A DNA stretch of 64,000 nucleotides from Oscillospiraceae bacterium (GCA_022800755.1 JAAWQX010000001.1:124001-188000), one strand, 5' to 3'. Counted from the stretch's first letter, positions 43,954 to 54,105 are shown. The notes: generated by a model from the letters alone, not told the origin. A program made the numbers and translations.

Positions 43954-45213
43954 TTATTCACTCTTATTAATTTGCACCATAACGCGGCTCACCCGCAGGC
44001 CGTCCATTTCCAAAACCTTTAAGGTCGCGCCTTGGAATTCAAAGCCATCGCCTTCTTTCGGGAACGCGCCGTACATTTCCGTTGTCCAGCCGCCGACGGT
44101 GGCACTCTCCGCTTCCAAATCATCTTCATGCCAGCCCATAAGTTCAATGAAATCGGACATCTGCATATCGCCGTCCAGTTCATAGACGCCGGCAGCGCGC
44201 TCTACGACCTCATCCGCCTCCACGATATCAGTCTCATCCCAAATTTCGCCCACTAACTGCTCCATGATGTCTTCAATGGTCACAACGCCCAAGGTGCCGC
44301 CGTATTCGTCGGTCACAATGGCCAAATGCTGCTTGGCGGTGCGAAGCTGGTTTAACGCGTCGGGCAGTTTGGTGGTTTTATACAAATAGACAGGCGCACT
44401 GAGCATAGAACGAATATCCAGACGTTCTTCATCCACCAGTTTCCGGTAAAACTTGTTCAGATACAGCACACCAATTACAGTATCGATGCTGTCCTCATAC
44501 ACCGGCAGCCGGGAATACGGCACATTCTCAATCAACTCCAGCGTCTCTTCCCAGTCATCGTCGATGTCGATGGCTTCAATATCCACCCGGGCGGTCATGA
44601 TCTCGCTGACCTTAATATCAGAGAACTCCAGCGCCGCCTGGACCAGTTCTGACTGGTCCTCATCCAGCACCTTTTCATCCTCTGCCATTTCAATGATGGA
44701 TTGAAGCTCTTGATGGGCTTCCTCCTCGTCCATAGCGACCGGTTCTTTGGGAAACAGCTTCATAATGAGGTTGATAAGGCCCACCACGATCCAGATGACC
44801 GGCTTCAAAATCACCATCAACGCACGAATCGGAGCGCAGAAGATCAATACTAGGCGGCTGGCGTTCTTTTTCGCCACGATCTTCGGCATCGTCTCGCCGA
44901 AAATGATGACCAGCACCGTTGTGATGGCCGTAGCCAACCAGGTCCATTCCTCGCCGGCAATGAGCAGGGCCATGACCGTGCTCAAAGAAGACATGGCGAT
45001 ATTCACCAGATTGTTGCCGATCAGGATGGCGGACAAAGCATCGTCGAATTTATCCACGATATAAAGCGCGGTTTTGGCGCCCTTTACGCCGTCTTCCGTC
45101 ATGTTTTCCAAACGCAGGCGGTTCGCCGACGAGAACGACATTTCCGACGCGGAGAAAAATGCGGACAGTGCCACCAGCACCACAATCGCCACATAATACG
45201 CAGGAGAGATCAT
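43954..45213 (-). CDS. CNNM/CorC (hemolysin-C-like) membrane protein, copy 2
   Basis: 419 residues. N-terminal DUF21/CNNM membrane domain with about four helices (VVLVALSAFFSASEMSFSS, then IFGETMPKIVAKKNA), tandem CBS domains near 190-310 (EIMTARVDIEAI, IVTDEYGGTLGVVTIEDI) and a C-terminal CorC_HlyC domain ending LRVSRVMVQI. The family is linked to Mg2+ or Co2+ homeostasis. Its ATG overlaps the upstream paralogue's stop by 4 nt. Confidence 0.93.
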   Translation of the reverse strand: MISPAYYVAIVVLVALSAFFSASEMSFSSANRLRLENMTEDGVKGAKTALYIVDKFDDALSAILIGNNLVNIAMSSLSTVMALLIAGEEWTWLATAITTVLVIIFGETMPKIVAKKNASRLVLIFCAPIRALMVILKPVIWIVVGLINLIMKLFPKEPVAMDEEEAHQELQSIIEMAEDEKVLDEDQSELVQAALEFSDIKVSEIMTARVDIEAIDIDDDWEETLELIENVPYSRLPVYEDSIDTVIGVLYLNKFYRKLVDEERLDIRSMLSAPVYLYKTTKLPDALNQLRTAKQHLAIVTDEYGGTLGVVTIEDIMEQLVGEIWDETDIVEADEVVERAAGVYELDGDMQMSDFIELMGWHEDDLEAESATVGGWTTEMYGAFPKEGDGFEFQGATLKVLEMDGLRVSRVMVQINKSE

Positions 45214-46478
45214 ACGTCCGCACCCCCTTTCGGGTCCATCACAGATAGCTGCACGATGCGGTTTTGCCGCATCCGCGTCACCCGGATCGTGAGCGTTTCG
45301 TATGTAAATGTCTCACCCACGCTGGGCACATGCCGGAAATGCTCAAACGCCCATTCGCTGGCGCGCTTGTAGGACAGTTCTTCGTCTTCAGTTTCCGGCT
45401 CGTAGTCCATGCGCTCAAAAATCTCGCCCACGGTCATGTCTCCGCTGGCCAGATAGGTGCCGTGGCCCCGGTCGATGAATTCCTCGATGACAATGTCTTC
45501 CTCGTCCCAAATCTCGCCTACCAGTTCCTCCAGAACATCTTCCACCGTGACGATGCCCCGGGTCCCGCCGAAATCGTCCAGCACGATGGCCATGGATAGT
45601 TTCTTGGCGCTGATATCCTCCACCAGCCCCGCCACACTCATGCTGTAATGGATGAAAAACGGCTCATCCAGCAGCGCGCGCAGGTTGGGATTTTTGTTTT
45701 TGCGGTAGGCTTTCAGATATTTGCGCAGCTGCAAAGTCCCAATAATATGGTCCGTCGTGCCCTCATACACCGGGTACCGGCTGTGGCGGTGGTCCTTCAG
45801 GTATTGCACGATTTCCTCCGGCGCGGCTTTCACGTCGATAGCCTCCATATCCACCCGGGCGGTGAGGATGGAATCCACCGTGATGTCGCCGAATTCCAGC
45901 GCAGAACTAATGAGCTCGCCCTGGGCCTCGTTCAGCGCACCGCCGTCGGTCATGTCCTCAATGATATCGTACAGTTCCTCCTCCGTGACGGAGACTTCCC
46001 CCTCCGAGCCGGACAGGGACGCGACACCCTGGCCGATCTTGGTCAAAATAAACGAGATCGGGGAGAAAACGCGCATAAAAAAGCACAGCGATCCGGCGGT
46101 GACCAAAGCCAACCGCTCGCTGTACCGTTTCGCGATGCTCTTGGGGAGCATTTCTCCCAGGAAAAACACTGCGATGGTGGTAACCAAGGTGCCCGCCGTG
46201 ACCGCGGCGATACCCCATTTGCGCTGGACTAGCACCGTCACCATAGACGCAATGACCAGATGCACGATATTCGTACCGATCAAAACCGTGGTCACCGCGC
46301 GGTCGAAATCCTCCAAAACCCCCAGGGCTTTGACGGCCCGTTTATCTCCGCGTTCCACGCCTGCTTTGATCTTCGCTTTACTCACGGACGCAAAGGCCGT
46401 TTCCGCCACCGCGAAGTACGCGGCAAACAGGAACAGCACAAAAATAACGATCCATGATAATCGACTGCCATCCTCCAT
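45210..46478 (-). CDS. CNNM/CorC membrane protein, copy 1
   Basis: 422 residues, same architecture as its neighbour: FAAYFAVAETAFASVS, FFLGEMLPKSIAKRYSERL, CBS motifs (SILTARVDMEAIDV, LDDFGGTRGIVTVEDV), and a C-terminal transporter-associated domain. It is first of the tandem pair, behind a consensus promoter. The tandem arrangement suggests a heterodimer or two conditions of metal export; not proven. Confidence 0.93.
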   Translation of the reverse strand: MEDGSRLSWIVIFVLFLFAAYFAVAETAFASVSKAKIKAGVERGDKRAVKALGVLEDFDRAVTTVLIGTNIVHLVIASMVTVLVQRKWGIAAVTAGTLVTTIAVFFLGEMLPKSIAKRYSERLALVTAGSLCFFMRVFSPISFILTKIGQGVASLSGSEGEVSVTEEELYDIIEDMTDGGALNEAQGELISSALEFGDITVDSILTARVDMEAIDVKAAPEEIVQYLKDHRHSRYPVYEGTTDHIIGTLQLRKYLKAYRKNKNPNLRALLDEPFFIHYSMSVAGLVEDISAKKLSMAIVLDDFGGTRGIVTVEDVLEELVGEIWDEEDIVIEEFIDRGHGTYLASGDMTVGEIFERMDYEPETEDEELSYKRASEWAFEHFRHVPSVGETFTYETLTIRVTRMRQNRIVQLSVMDPKGGADV

Positions 46479-46529
46479 GAGGAAATAACACGCTCCTTTT
46501 TCACTGGAAAATTTTTAAAGTTGTCAGAT

Positions 46530-46558
46530 AGTATAGCACGCTGCCCGGAGAATGTCAA
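46530..46558 (-). promoter_or_regulatory. promoter of the CorC-type pair
   Basis: TTGACA (46558-46553), 17-bp spacer, TATACT (46535-46530) on the minus strand. Confidence 0.87.
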
Positions 46559-46604
46559 ATAGGCAGGCCACCGCTGAGCAACGCCCCGTGAAATCCTTCG
46601 GTAC

Positions 46605-49600
46605 TCAGCGCACCGCCACGTTTTGCTCACCCATCAGCTCTTGCAATTCCTCCACCAGGGCCGGATGCACCACACACTGGGCGGCTAACCGTTTGCCGGT
46701 ATCGGAAAAGCACAATATCAGCTGCTCCTGGCCCGGGAACATGCTCACCAGCAGCTCTAGCCGCCGGCGCAGCGGCTGGTCCGTGCTCTCCAGCTTCACA
46801 TACAGCTTTTGCCGCTTCTGCTCATTTCTGGGCTGTTCCAGCGGCGCCGTATCACTGATGGGGCGGATCTCGTCCACCATGATCTGCGGCTCTTTTTCGT
46901 CCCGCGCGGAAATTTTCCCCCGAATGATGAGCGGCGCATTGTCCTTTACATACCCGCCCCCGGTATCCAGCGCCCGCTGGAACGCCAGCAGTTCGATCGA
47001 CCCGGTGTCGTCTTCTAAATTGATGTAGGACATGAGGGTATTTTTCTTCGTCGTCCGGGTCCGGCTGGACGCCACGACGCCCGCGATGATGACTTGCTGT
47101 CCGTCCGCGTACCGCTGGGGGCCTTCTTCGTTTTGAAAATCGCTGACGATGCCGCCGATGGCAACCGCCCCCGCTTTACGCACCTGCTCCCGGTACTCGT
47201 CCATGGGATGCCCAGACAGGTACAAACCCGTGGTCTCCCGCTCCATGGCCATCAGTTCTTGCCGTGAGAATTCCTCCACATCCGGCAGCGGGTACTTTTC
47301 CATCACCGGCTGCTGGACCGTCTCCCCGCCAAAGCCCCCAAACAGGTCCATCTGTCCGTCGATATTGCTGCGGCTGGCCGACTGGGCGTCATCCACCACT
47401 TTTCCACATACTTCCAATAACTGCTTGCGCTTATAGCCCAGGGAATCAAAGCACCCCGCCCGAATGAGGTTTTCCACTGCCCGCTTGTTCAAATCCTTAC
47501 CGGTCATGCGGGAACAGAATTCCTCAAAGCTGCGGAATGGTCCGCTTTTTTCCCGTTCCGCCATGAGCTGTTCGATCAGCCCCCAGCCGATGCCCTTGAT
47601 GGCGACCAGCCCGAACCGAATGTCCTTGCCGTCCACAGTAAAATCTGCGTTGGACGCGTTCACGTCCGGCGGCAGCAGCCGGATATTCATTTCCCGGCAG
47701 TCCGCGATGTACTCCGCCACTTTCGTGGCGCTGTCCAGCACCGAAGTTAAGAGCGCTGCCATGTACTGGCTGGGATAGTGGCATTTCATATACGCCGTGC
47801 GGTAGGCCACGATGGCGTAAGACACCGAATGGGCCTTGTTGAACGCGTAGCTGGCAAAGTCCAAAATCTGGTCATAAATGGCGTTGGCGGTCTGTTCCGG
47901 CACGCCGTTCGCCACGCATCCCGCAATATTCCGTTCCGGGTCGCCGTGAAGAAAGGCTTCCCGCTCTTTTTTGATCTCTTTTTCCTTTTTCTTGGACATG
48001 GCCCGGCGGATCAAATCCGCCTGTCCCAAGGAAAAGCCCGCCAACTGCTGGAAAATCTGAATGACCTGCTCCTGATATACAATGCACCCGTAAGTGACCT
48101 CCAAAATGGGCTTCAGATTGGGGTGGAGATACGCGACCTTTTCCGGGTGGGCGCTGCACTGCAAAAACCGGGGGATGGAATCCATCGGTCCGGGGCGGTA
48201 CAACGCGATGATGGCGCAGATATCCTCAATGCTTTTGGGCTGCAAGCCCACGCACACGCCGGTCATGCCCGCGGATTCCAACTGGAACACCCCGGAGGTC
48301 TTCCCGGCGGAGAGCATTTCATATACAGCCTTGTCATCCTCAGGCACAGTCTCGATGCGGAAATCCGGGTCGTCCCTTTGCACCAGCTTCACCGCGTCGT
48401 CCAGAATGGTGAGGTTGCGCAGCCCCAGGATGTCCATTTTCAGCAGCCCCAGTTCCTCCAGCGTGGTCATGGGATACTGGCAGACCGTAATATCGTCATT
48501 TTTCGCCAGCGGCACGTACTCATACACCGGCTTGCCCGTGATGACCACCCCCGCGGCGTGGGTCGACGCATGCCGTGGCATCCCCTCCAGCTTCCGGGCA
48601 GTATCGATGAGGTTTTTCAGCTTCTCGTCGGACTCATACATTTCCCGAAGCTGCTTGGATACCTGCATAGCCTCATCAATGGTGATATTCAATGCAAACG
48701 GGATGGATTTGGACACCGCGTCCGTCTCCGCGTAGCTCACATTCAGCGCCCGCCCGGTATCCTTGATGGCAGCCTTGGCCGCCATGGTCCCAAAGGTCAC
48801 GATCTGGGCCACATGGTCGTCGCCGTACTTCCGGCGGATGTAGTCCATGACCTCGCCCCGGCGGTTGACGCAAAAATCTATGTCGATATCCGGCATGGAC
48901 ACACGCTCCGGGTTCAAAAACCGCTCGAAATACAAGCTGTACTGGATGGGGTCCACATCCGTGATGCCCAGGCAGTAGGACACCACGCTTCCCGCCGCGC
49001 TGCCGCGCCCGGGTCCCACGGGGATGCCCACGCTTTTGGCGTAATTCACATAGTCCTGAACGATGAGGAAGTAATCCACAAAGCCCATTTTCGTGATCAC
49101 ACCCAACTCATAAGCAAGCTGCTCCCGGGCCGCTTCATTCTCCCCATAGCGCCGGGCAAAGCCCGCCTCGCAGAGCTTGGTCAAATATTCCAGCGCGTCC
49201 GTCTCCCCGTCAGGCAAGGGGAACTCCGGCAAATGATAGTGTCCGAACTCGAATTCAAAATTGCAAAGTTCGGCAATCTTCTGCGTATTTTCTATGGCCT
49301 CCGGCCAGTCCGGGAACAGCGCCGCCATTTCCGCTTCGGATTTCAAATACAACTCCTGGGTCCCCATACGCATCCGGTCCGCGTCATTCACGGTCTTGCC
49401 GGTCTGGATGCACAGCAGTACGTCCTGATAATACCAGTCCGCCTTTTCCACATAATGCGCGTCGTTGGTGACCACGATGGGAATGCCCGTTTCCTGATGG
49501 ATGCGCAGCAGTCCCTGAGCCGCGGTCTGTTCCTGCGCAATGCCGTGGTCCTGCAATTCCAGATAAAAGCTGTCCGGCCCGAACACGCTTTGCAGCCGCA

Positions 49601-50075
49601 GGGCTTTTTCCTTCGCTGCGTCGTACTGCCCGTGGATGATTTTCTGCGGAATATCCCCCTGCAAGCACCCGGACAGGCAGACAAGTCCCTCCGCATGAGC
49701 TTCAATAGTAGCCCAATCCGTGCGGGGCTTGACATAAAAGCCATCGGTAAACGCCATGCTCACAATATGGCAGAGGTTGTGATAGCCTGTCTCGTTTTTG
49801 CACAGCAAAATCAGGTGGGTATAGGCATTGTCCACGCCATACACCCGGTCCGTTCGGTTCCGGGGCGCCACGTACACCTCGCACCCGATAATGGGCTTGA
49901 TCCCCTGGGCCTGGCACTCCTTAAAAAATGCCACCGCGCCGTACATGACCCCGTGATCCGTAATGGCTAGGGCGTTCTGCCCCAGCTCCTTCGCCCGGGA
50001 CACCAGTTCCCCGATCCGGCACGCACCGTCCAGCAGGGAGTATTCAGTATGTACATGTAAATGGGTGAATGACAT
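46605..50075 (-). CDS. dnaE: DNA polymerase III alpha subunit, DnaE type
   Basis: 1156 residues. PHP domain (FTHLHVHTEYSLLDGACRI, ITDHGVMYGAV), polymerase core with catalytic MPDIDIDFCVNRRGEV near 395, then helix-hairpin-helix and a C-terminal OB fold (QQVIIAGVVASSRT). Firmicutes usually have both PolC and DnaE, and this is the error-prone/primer-extending DnaE class. It is the last gene of the leftward hprK-murB-rapZ-whiA-dnaE run, 31 nt after whiA. Confidence 0.97.
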   Translation of the reverse strand: MSFTHLHVHTEYSLLDGACRIGELVSRAKELGQNALAITDHGVMYGAVAFFKECQAQGIKPIIGCEVYVAPRNRTDRVYGVDNAYTHLILLCKNETGYHNLCHIVSMAFTDGFYVKPRTDWATIEAHAEGLVCLSGCLQGDIPQKIIHGQYDAAKEKALRLQSVFGPDSFYLELQDHGIAQEQTAAQGLLRIHQETGIPIVVTNDAHYVEKADWYYQDVLLCIQTGKTVNDADRMRMGTQELYLKSEAEMAALFPDWPEAIENTQKIAELCNFEFEFGHYHLPEFPLPDGETDALEYLTKLCEAGFARRYGENEAAREQLAYELGVITKMGFVDYFLIVQDYVNYAKSVGIPVGPGRGSAAGSVVSYCLGITDVDPIQYSLYFERFLNPERVSMPDIDIDFCVNRRGEVMDYIRRKYGDDHVAQIVTFGTMAAKAAIKDTGRALNVSYAETDAVSKSIPFALNITIDEAMQVSKQLREMYESDEKLKNLIDTARKLEGMPRHASTHAAGVVITGKPVYEYVPLAKNDDITVCQYPMTTLEELGLLKMDILGLRNLTILDDAVKLVQRDDPDFRIETVPEDDKAVYEMLSAGKTSGVFQLESAGMTGVCVGLQPKSIEDICAIIALYRPGPMDSIPRFLQCSAHPEKVAYLHPNLKPILEVTYGCIVYQEQVIQIFQQLAGFSLGQADLIRRAMSKKKEKEIKKEREAFLHGDPERNIAGCVANGVPEQTANAIYDQILDFASYAFNKAHSVSYAIVAYRTAYMKCHYPSQYMAALLTSVLDSATKVAEYIADCREMNIRLLPPDVNASNADFTVDGKDIRFGLVAIKGIGWGLIEQLMAEREKSGPFRSFEEFCSRMTGKDLNKRAVENLIRAGCFDSLGYKRKQLLEVCGKVVDDAQSASRSNIDGQMDLFGGFGGETVQQPVMEKYPLPDVEEFSRQELMAMERETTGLYLSGHPMDEYREQVRKAGAVAIGGIVSDFQNEEGPQRYADGQQVIIAGVVASSRTRTTKKNTLMSYINLEDDTGSIELLAFQRALDTGGGYVKDNAPLIIRGKISARDEKEPQIMVDEIRPISDTAPLEQPRNEQKRQKLYVKLESTDQPLRRRLELLVSMFPGQEQLILCFSDTGKRLAAQCVVHPALVEELQELMGEQNVAVR

Positions 50076-50106
50076 GGAAAGTACCTCGTAAAAATAGGAA
50101 TATGGT

Positions 50107-51006
50107 TTAAACCTTCTTCGCCAGTTCCATCAGCTTTTTCAGCCGGTGGTTCAGGCAGCTTTTCGTCACTGGTGGGTCAGACAGCAGCGCCAGGTCCGCC
50201 AGACTCGCTTCCGGGTTGGCGATGCGCAGAAACGCCGCCTGCTGCAAGCCGTCGGGCAGTTCGGTCAGCCCCAGCGCCTTGTCCACCTTTTTAATGGCGT
50301 TCAACTGCTCCTGGGCAGCGGTCACCACCTTATCGGCGTTGGCAAAGTCACAATTGAGCTTGCGGTTGACCGTGTTGCTCATGGATTTCTCGATCTTGGC
50401 GGAAATGACCTCCATACCCTTGTTAGACGCGCCCAAAGTCGTGAGCAGTTCGGAAATGGCGTCAGCCTGCTTGAAATACAAAATGCTGTTGCCCCCCCGG
50501 GCGCTCTCCCGGGGCGAAAAACCCAGCTCCAGTAGCAGGCTGTAACACTCCCGGCTGACGCTGTAATGCCCGGTCACAAGCTCCAGATGGAACCGCTTTT
50601 CCGGTGCGGTGACGCTGCCCCCGGCCAAAAACGCCCCCCGCAGGAAACTCACCTTGCAGCACGCCTCCTCCAATACACCCAAATTGATGTGGTGGATGGG
50701 CGTAGCGTCAATATCCGCGTCAAAGGCCGCGAAAATCTGGCGCAGCTTGTCCGGCGTTTCAATCGAGAGGATACTCTTCGCCCCCGCCGCGCCCTGGGCG
50801 ATGTGGTCGAACTCCAGTCCAAACGCTTTTTTGAACAGTTTCACCAACCGCTGGGCAAATTCCCGGCTGGCAGTGACAAATTTCACCTGCCGCTGGGTAA
50901 AGGTATTGCAGTACAGCAGCGCCCCGTAACTCTCCGCCACGGCACAGTGCCGTTCCTTCATAGGAACGGCGCATAATTCAGTTTTCACATCAGAGGAAAA
51001 ACTCAC
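50107..51006 (-). CDS. whiA: WhiA family DNA-binding regulator
   Basis: 299 residues from a GTG. A LAGLIDADG-like N-terminal part (RGAFLAGGSVTAPEKRFHLEL) and a C-terminal helix-turn-helix (ASLADLALLSDPPVTKSCLNHRLKKL) identify WhiA. It is linked to division and chromosome organisation in Gram-positives. The usual neighbour yvcK is absent between it and rapZ; a 168-bp hairpin-rich gap is there instead. Confidence 0.95.
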   Translation of the reverse strand: MSFSSDVKTELCAVPMKERHCAVAESYGALLYCNTFTQRQVKFVTASREFAQRLVKLFKKAFGLEFDHIAQGAAGAKSILSIETPDKLRQIFAAFDADIDATPIHHINLGVLEEACCKVSFLRGAFLAGGSVTAPEKRFHLELVTGHYSVSRECYSLLLELGFSPRESARGGNSILYFKQADAISELLTTLGASNKGMEVISAKIEKSMSNTVNRKLNCDFANADKVVTAAQEQLNAIKKVDKALGLTELPDGLQQAAFLRIANPEASLADLALLSDPPVTKSCLNHRLKKLMELAKKV

Positions 51007-51029
51007 TCAATCACCCAAGCTTCGCAGAA

Positions 51030-51173
51030 TTCGCATCCACAGATGCGAACCAATTCAAATCATTTTTTGCGCGGCTCTGCCGTGCAAAAAATACTTCTCG
51101 CGTAGTGAGCGTCGGGCACAGCCCGGCGCAGAACGAAGCGCATCCCCTCAAATGAAAGCGTTGCTTTCATTTG
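51030..51173. repeat. cluster of palindromic hairpins between rapZ and whiA
   Basis: At least four hairpins: TTCGCATC/GATGCGAA, TTTTTTGC-CGG/CCG-GCAAAAAA, GTCGGGC/GCCCGGC, and CAAATGAAAGC-GTT-GCTTTCATTTG (11-bp stem). No gene is seen. It resembles dispersed palindromic intergenic repeats, and could also process or attenuate the operon mRNA. Confidence 0.7.
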
Positions 51174-51174
51174 A

Positions 51175-52044
51175 CTATCTTACTTTCGTATCCCCGTCGA
51201 TATTCCGGTGCTCGATGCGCACGGGGATATCCCGCTGGGCCAACTGGTCGGCCAGCGCCCGGGCAATGGACACGCTGCGGTGCTGCCCGCCGGTACAGCC
51301 GATGCTCACGGTCAGGGAATATTTTCCCTCCTGCTCATACATGGGCAGGGTAAACAGCAGCAGTTCCAGCAGCTTTTCTAAAAACTCCGCCGCATGGCCG
51401 GAACGGAATACATACTCGAACACCGGGTCGTCCAGCCCAGTCTTATGGCGCAGTTCCTCAATGTAATAAGGATTGGGCAGAAACCGCACATCAAACACCA
51501 GATCCGATTCAATGGGTACGCCGTATTTGAACCCGAATGAGATCACGTTCACGCTGATATGCCGGGCGATCTCCGTGCCAAAAATGTCCGACACCTTTTC
51601 TTTCAGTTGCCCGATGGTCAGCCCCGAAGTGTTAATCACATCCTGAGCCTGCAGCCGGATGGGTTCCAGAATATGCCCCTCCCGGCGGATGGCGGCTTCC
51701 AAAGACACCGTATCTGTTTCCAGCGGATGCCGCCGGCGGGTCTCCTTATAGCGCTTAATGAGTGTGGGCATATCCGCGTGCATGAACAAAATGCGGTACG
51801 TAAGGCCCTGACAACGCAGCTCATCCAATGCAAACAGCAGTTCATTTGCATCGCCCCAGGCGCGAATATCCGTGACTAACGCCACCTGACTGTACTTTTC
51901 CTGCATGTTCAGGAAAATATTGGCCAACTGCGGCAGCAGCGCCACGGGCATATTGTCCACGCAATATACCCCCATATCCTCTAAGATCGCCGCCACCCGG
52001 CTCTTTCCCGCGCCGGACAGGCCGGAAATGATGATAAATTCCAT
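51175..52044 (-). CDS. rapZ: RapZ/YvcJ family nucleotide-binding protein
   Basis: 289 residues. Walker A ISGLSGAGKSRVA at the N-terminus. The C-terminal half has DVRFLPNPYYIEELRHKTGLD and SIGCTGGQHRSVSIA, diagnostic of the family. In E. coli RapZ steers RNase E; in Bacillus YvcJ is a GTPase with an unclear role. It lies downstream of murB in the standard cluster. Confidence 0.96.
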   Translation of the reverse strand: MEFIIISGLSGAGKSRVAAILEDMGVYCVDNMPVALLPQLANIFLNMQEKYSQVALVTDIRAWGDANELLFALDELRCQGLTYRILFMHADMPTLIKRYKETRRRHPLETDTVSLEAAIRREGHILEPIRLQAQDVINTSGLTIGQLKEKVSDIFGTEIARHISVNVISFGFKYGVPIESDLVFDVRFLPNPYYIEELRHKTGLDDPVFEYVFRSGHAAEFLEKLLELLLFTLPMYEQEGKYSLTVSIGCTGGQHRSVSIARALADQLAQRDIPVRIEHRNIDGDTKVR

Positions 52045-52073
52045 TCTTTATCCCCTCTTTACGTGCGCCGGTT

Positions 52074-52991
52074 TTACAAATGCGTTATGATCCGCACTTC
52101 CGGTTCCAGACGGATCCCGGTGCGGCGCTCCACTTCCATTTGTACTTGTTCCATCAGCGCCCGCACATCCGCGCTGGTGGCGCCGCCCCGATTGATGACG
52201 AACCCCGCGTGCTTTTCCGACACCTGGGCGCCGCCGACTGTGAAGCCTTTCAGCCCCGCTTCATCGATCATCTGGGCGGCGAAGCCCCCGGCGGGGCGCT
52301 TGAACGTGCTGCCCGCGCTGGGGTATTCCAGGGGCTGGCTGGCAAGGCGCTTTTCTTTCAGCGTCTCCATGCGGGACTTGACCGCCGCCGGGTCGTCCGG
52401 CGTGAGGGCCAGTTCCGCCCCCAAGATCACGCTTCCGCCGCTTTCAAACACGCTGCGGCGGTAGTCGAATCCGCATTCGGCGTTGGAAATGCTTTTGATT
52501 TGCAGTGTTTCGTCTAAATAATCTACCCGGGTGACCACGTCTTTCATCTCCCCGCCGTAGGCCCCGGCATTCATAGTCACGCCGCCGCCCACCGCGCCGG
52601 GGATGCCTCCGGCAAATTCCAGCCCGGTAAGCCCGGCTTTCTGGGCCTGCTGGGACACCGTCACCAACGTCGCGCCGGACTGGGCAAACAGCGTGGACGG
52701 GCTGGTTTGTGTGACCGCGCTGAAGTTGTCGGCGAACTGGACCACTACGCCGGGAAGCAGCCCATCCGGGAACAGCAAATTGCTCCCCCGGCCCATCACA
52801 AACGGCCGCACGCCCTTTTCCTGCAACAGCCTGCACAGCGCCGCGGTTTCCTCCACACTGCCCGGCCGGCAGAACACCGCCGCCGGACCGCCGATGCGAA
52901 ACGTCGTGTGCCGGGACATTGGCTCGTGTTCCCGCAGGTCCAAGCCTGGGAGTTGTTTTCTCAGTTCGTTCGCCAGTTTTCCATAATCCAT
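52074..52991 (-). CDS. murB: UDP-N-acetylenolpyruvoylglucosamine reductase
   Basis: The ATG at 52991 (codon 5 of the track ORF) starts after GGAGCG and just past the hprK stop, giving 305 residues. FAD domain RHTTFRIGGPAAVF, GAYGGEMKDVV, catalytic Ser in SAGSTFKRP. It lacks the type I insertion, so type IIb. It makes UDP-MurNAc for peptidoglycan. Confidence 0.96.
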   Translation of the reverse strand: MDYGKLANELRKQLPGLDLREHEPMSRHTTFRIGGPAAVFCRPGSVEETAALCRLLQEKGVRPFVMGRGSNLLFPDGLLPGVVVQFADNFSAVTQTSPSTLFAQSGATLVTVSQQAQKAGLTGLEFAGGIPGAVGGGVTMNAGAYGGEMKDVVTRVDYLDETLQIKSISNAECGFDYRRSVFESGGSVILGAELALTPDDPAAVKSRMETLKEKRLASQPLEYPSAGSTFKRPAGGFAAQMIDEAGLKGFTVGGAQVSEKHAGFVINRGGATSADVRALMEQVQMEVERRTGIRLEPEVRIITHL

Positions 52992-52992
52992 A

Positions 52993-53919
52993 TTACGCTC
53001 CATACATCTGCCCCATGGCCTCTTCCAGCATTTGGGCAGCGTTGTTCCCCATCTTCTTCTGGCGGTTGTTCAGCGTCGCCAGTTCGATGATGACGGCCAA
53101 GTTCCGGCCCGGGCGCACGGGGATGGTGATACACGGCACTTTCACGCCCATGATCTCTTCATACTCCGTATCGATGCCCAGCCGGTCATAAAATTTGTCC
53201 TCATCCCAGAACTCCAGCTTCACGATCAGGTCCAGGCCCGCCTCGGGCTTTACCGAGGACCAGCCGTAGACCTCCTTCGCGTTGATGATGCCGATGCCCC
53301 GGAGTTCCATATAATATCTTATGAGCTCCGGCGCGCTGCCGACCAATCTTTTTCGGGAAAGGCGCTTAATTTCCACCGCGTCGTCCGCCACCAGGCGGTG
53401 GCCGTTTTTCACCAGCGCCAGGGCCGTTTCGCTCTTGCCCGCGCCGGAATCCCCGGTGATGAGCACCCCATCGCCGTAGACCTCCACCAATACGCCGTGG
53501 ATGGTCTGCCGGGGGGCCAGATATTCTGTGAGGGTATCGATCAGGTCCGCCATGAACTTGGACGTGTCCTCCTGGACCAAAAATACGTCCCGGTCGTACT
53601 TCTCCGCCATTTCCATGCATTCCGGGAACGGCACGCAGTTATGGCAGATAATCAAGCCGTCAATATCGTGCTTCATGAATTCCTGAAAGCACAGCCGCCG
53701 CTGGTCTTCGGTCATGGTCTCCAGAAAGGTACTTTCCACCCGGCCGATGCATTGCAGCCGGTGGGGGTCAAAGTAATTGTAAAACCCGGCCAATTGCAGC
53801 GCCGGACGGTTCACATCCGTTTTGGTCACGTATTTTTCCCCGTAGACGCTGGACTGGTGGAGCACCTCCATTTCCAGTTCCTCTGCAATCGTTTTCAACA
53901 GGACACGATACTGGCTCAT
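52993..53919 (-). CDS. hprK: HPr kinase/phosphorylase
   Basis: ATG at 53919 follows GGAGAGGAG and gives 308 residues; the track start at 53937 includes that site. Walker A GDSGAGKSETA near 150, followed by HRLVADDAVEIK and the signature GIGIINAKEVYG. It phosphorylates Ser-46 of HPr for carbon catabolite control. It is first in the hprK-murB-rapZ-whiA cluster. Confidence 0.96.
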   Translation of the reverse strand: MSQYRVLLKTIAEELEMEVLHQSSVYGEKYVTKTDVNRPALQLAGFYNYFDPHRLQCIGRVESTFLETMTEDQRRLCFQEFMKHDIDGLIICHNCVPFPECMEMAEKYDRDVFLVQEDTSKFMADLIDTLTEYLAPRQTIHGVLVEVYGDGVLITGDSGAGKSETALALVKNGHRLVADDAVEIKRLSRKRLVGSAPELIRYYMELRGIGIINAKEVYGWSSVKPEAGLDLIVKLEFWDEDKFYDRLGIDTEYEEIMGVKVPCITIPVRPGRNLAVIIELATLNNRQKKMGNNAAQMLEEAMGQMYGA

Positions 53920-53952
53920 AGCGTTTCTCCTCTCCATGGTCTGAATGGTTTT

Positions 53953-53981
53953 ATTTTACCTAATTTTCCCCCGTTTGGCAA
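53953..53981 (-). promoter_or_regulatory. promoter of the hprK cluster
   Basis: TTGCCA (53981-53976), 17-bp spacer, TAAAAT (53958-53953) on the minus strand. Confidence 0.75.
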
Positions 53982-54031
53982 TGCCTATCCACCCATCCGG
54001 GCATATAATTTTTGCACCGGGAAAAAAGTTC

Positions 54032-54060
54032 TTGCAATTCCGTTACGATTCTGGTATCAT
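54032..54060 (+). promoter_or_regulatory. rpmB promoter
   Basis: TTGCAA, 17-bp spacer, TATCAT. The same TTGCAATT -35 occurs in front of rpmE at 62323. Confidence 0.75.
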
Positions 54061-54105
54061 TAGTAAGCTGTTTTCAGCAGAGAAAATCCGAGGAGGTGCT
54101 TCAGT

